A DNA stretch of 64,000 nucleotides from Magnetospirillum sulfuroxidans (GTDB taxonomy: Bacteria; Pseudomonadota; Alphaproteobacteria; Rhodospirillales; Magnetospirillaceae), in NCBI RefSeq assembly GCF_018224925.1, contig NZ_JAGTUF010000008.1, forward strand, positions 1 through 64,000. The letters are read 5' to 3'. A program made the position numbers and the translations under genes. Position 1 is the stretch's first letter. Each line of letters begins with the position of its first letter. The notes beneath the pieces were generated by a model that did not search any database, was not told the origin of the DNA, and saw only the letters and a list, made by a program, of their open reading frames with translations. Positions 62,869 to 64,000 of the stretch are shown here, piece after piece.

Positions 62869-63820
62869 TGACCTGCCCTGGAAGTTTCATCCAGTCGTAA
62901 GTAGAGCCTTGGGCGAAGTTACGCCGTGTGGCGCGGTCTGAGCAATGGGGCCGGGCTCGGAGCCCCGGAGGGGTGGAGAGACCGGCCCCATTGCTTTGAG
63001 TTTGGCGGCATGGGCCGCCGGTGTCTGGTAGCCCAGGGCCGAATGCGGCCTGGCGGTGTTGTAGTCGGCGACCCAGGCGGCGATGACGGCTCGGGCCTGG
63101 GCCATGCTGGTGAACACCGTCTCGTTGAGCAGCTCGTCGCGCATGCGGCCGTTGAAGCTCTCGACGAAGTCGTTCTGCATGGGCCTGCCGGGGGCGATGT
63201 AGTGCCATTGCATGCAATGGTCCTGCGCCCATTTCAGCACGGCGTTCGAAGTCAGCTCGGTGCCGTTGTCGGAGACGATCATGCCCGGCTTGCCGCGCTG
63301 GGCCACCAGCGCCGACAACTCGCGGACGACCCGTAGGTCGGAGATCGAGGTGTCGGGCACCGAGGCCAGGCATTCCCGCGTCACATCGTCGACGATGTTG
63401 AGCACGCGGAAGCGCCGCCCGTTGTCCAACTGGTCGTGGACGAAATCCAGCGACCAGCAGGCGTTGGGCTTGGCTTCCACCAGGATCGGCGCACGGGTGC
63501 CGATGGCCTTGCGCCGGGTGCGCCGCTTGCGCACCGCCAAGCCTTCCTCGCGGTAAAGCCGGTAGATGCGGGTAATCCCCGACGCCTCGCCGTCGCGCCG
63601 CAGCAGGATGAACAGCCGCCGATAGCCGAACCGGCGGCGCTCCTGGGCAAGCCCGCGCAGGCGGTCGCGCAAGGCGCTGTCGTCGGGCCGGACGGAGCGG
63701 TAGCGGATCGTCGTGCGATCCACGGCGATGACCGTGCAGGCCCGACGCTCGCTCATCTCGAAGGCACTCCGCAGATGGACGACAGCTTCTCGCTTGGCGG
63801 CGGGCCCTACCATTAATGGG
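62869..63820 (-). mobile_element. IS3-family (IS407-type) remnant
   Basis: The element ends at TGACCTGCCCTGG (62869), a typical IS3/IS407 end. OrfB is present but orfA and the other end are missing: beyond about 63820 the DNA belongs to a different element. It is truncated and probably immobile on its own. Confidence 0.75.
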
Positions 63821-63906
63821 ATGGTCCGCCCCGTCCAACCAACCGCACACTGGACGTCGGCAATCCAATCAGGGGAGACCGCCCTCATGATCCGCAACAA
63901 ACCCAA
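62887..63906 (-). pseudogene. IS3-family transposase OrfB, fused at its start to foreign DNA
   Basis: The conserved part begins GPAAKREAVVHLRSAFEMSERRAC and carries the DDE integrase core: WSLDFVHDQL (Asp), IVSDNGTELTS (Asp) and FVESFNGRMRDELLN (Glu). The 30 residues before it (MGLLRIMRAVSPDW...) are read from the flanking DNA and are not part of the IS. OrfA, normally needed for the fused transposase, is gone. Confidence 0.8.
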
Positions 63907-64000
63907 GGGAGCCGTGACCTACGGCATCGACATCGGCAAGAACCTGTGTTCCACGTTGTCGGCATAGATGCCGACGGCAAGCCGATCCAGAAGGTAAAAT
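63887..64000 (+). pseudogene. Start of an IS110-family transposase, frameshifted and cut by the window
   Basis: The start MIRNKPKGAVTYGIDIGKNL matches the RuvC-like N-terminus of IS110 transposases. Just after it the frame breaks: the DNA reads CTGTGTTCCAC, where removing two bases restores the expected FHVVGIDADGKPIQKVK. An in-frame TAG follows at 63965. GGGGAG lies upstream of the ATG. The rest of the element is outside the window. Confidence 0.7.

Overview
ORGANISM. The window is GC-rich, densely coded DNA that looks like an alphaproteobacterium of the Rhodospirillales, perhaps Magnetospirillum-like. This is inferred from the gene set: purE-purK, ParE, PrpE, CcoG, a GapR/DUF2312 protein, a MucR-type zinc finger, HWE/HisKA_2 signalling proteins and CheY-like regulators. 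No rRNA or tRNA gene was recognised, so the genus is not proven. LAYOUT, 1-21000: an accessory defence and mobile island whose left edge lies outside the window. It opens with a type I restriction-modification operon (hsdM cut by the window edge, hsdS, hsdR) coupled to a YgjP-like metalloprotease and an RNase H-fold-like protein. Next come a small sigma-like protein, an Xre regulator and a 49-residue protein, two of whose promoter regions share a 43-nt element, then a Cys-based phosphatase pair. A replication module follows (structured RNA-like leader, primase-like protein, VapE-type ATPase, origin-like inverted repeats), then small coupled genes, a solitary DNA adenine methylase, a MucR-finger protein and a serine recombinase. 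The island ends with a two-gene Kiwa-like anti-phage system (kwaA-kwaB), a TumE/TumA-like and a TacA/TacT-like toxin-antitoxin pair, and a decayed second TacT. LAYOUT, 21000-34400: core chromosome. It holds a lytic transglycosylase, DedA, a CBS protein, purEK, a degenerate GGDEF protein, a Bcr/CflA transporter, two DUF465 proteins, a phosphofructokinase, UbiX, propionyl-CoA synthetase, a frameshifted chemotaxis receptor and a NifX-like protein. LAYOUT, 34500-43900: eight two-component genes in a row, with several odd architectures (a hybrid kinase carrying two complete kinase cores, a DHp-receiver protein without ATPase, and an HWE-like protein with a degraded ATPase). LAYOUT, 44200-55100: core genes again, including parE, a PsiD-like phosphatidylserine-decarboxylase family enzyme, ccoG, a Crp/Fnr regulator, rpmJ, an N-formylglutamate amidohydrolase family protein and two CheY-like proteins. 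LAYOUT, 55200-64000: a tandemly repeated gapR locus (one intact copy, one truncated, one remnant), then a large translationally coupled tyrosine-recombinase trio resembling the GmtY/GmtZ/GmtX mobile trio, and a pile-up of insertion sequences (IS5 family with a -1 frameshift, an IS3-family remnant, and the start of a frameshifted IS110-family element). HOW IT FITS TOGETHER. The first 21 kb combine restriction, Kiwa, toxin-antitoxin modules and replication or recombination functions, as expected of a phage-defence island. The last 8 kb are a second, separate mobile region. The middle is ordinary metabolism and signalling.
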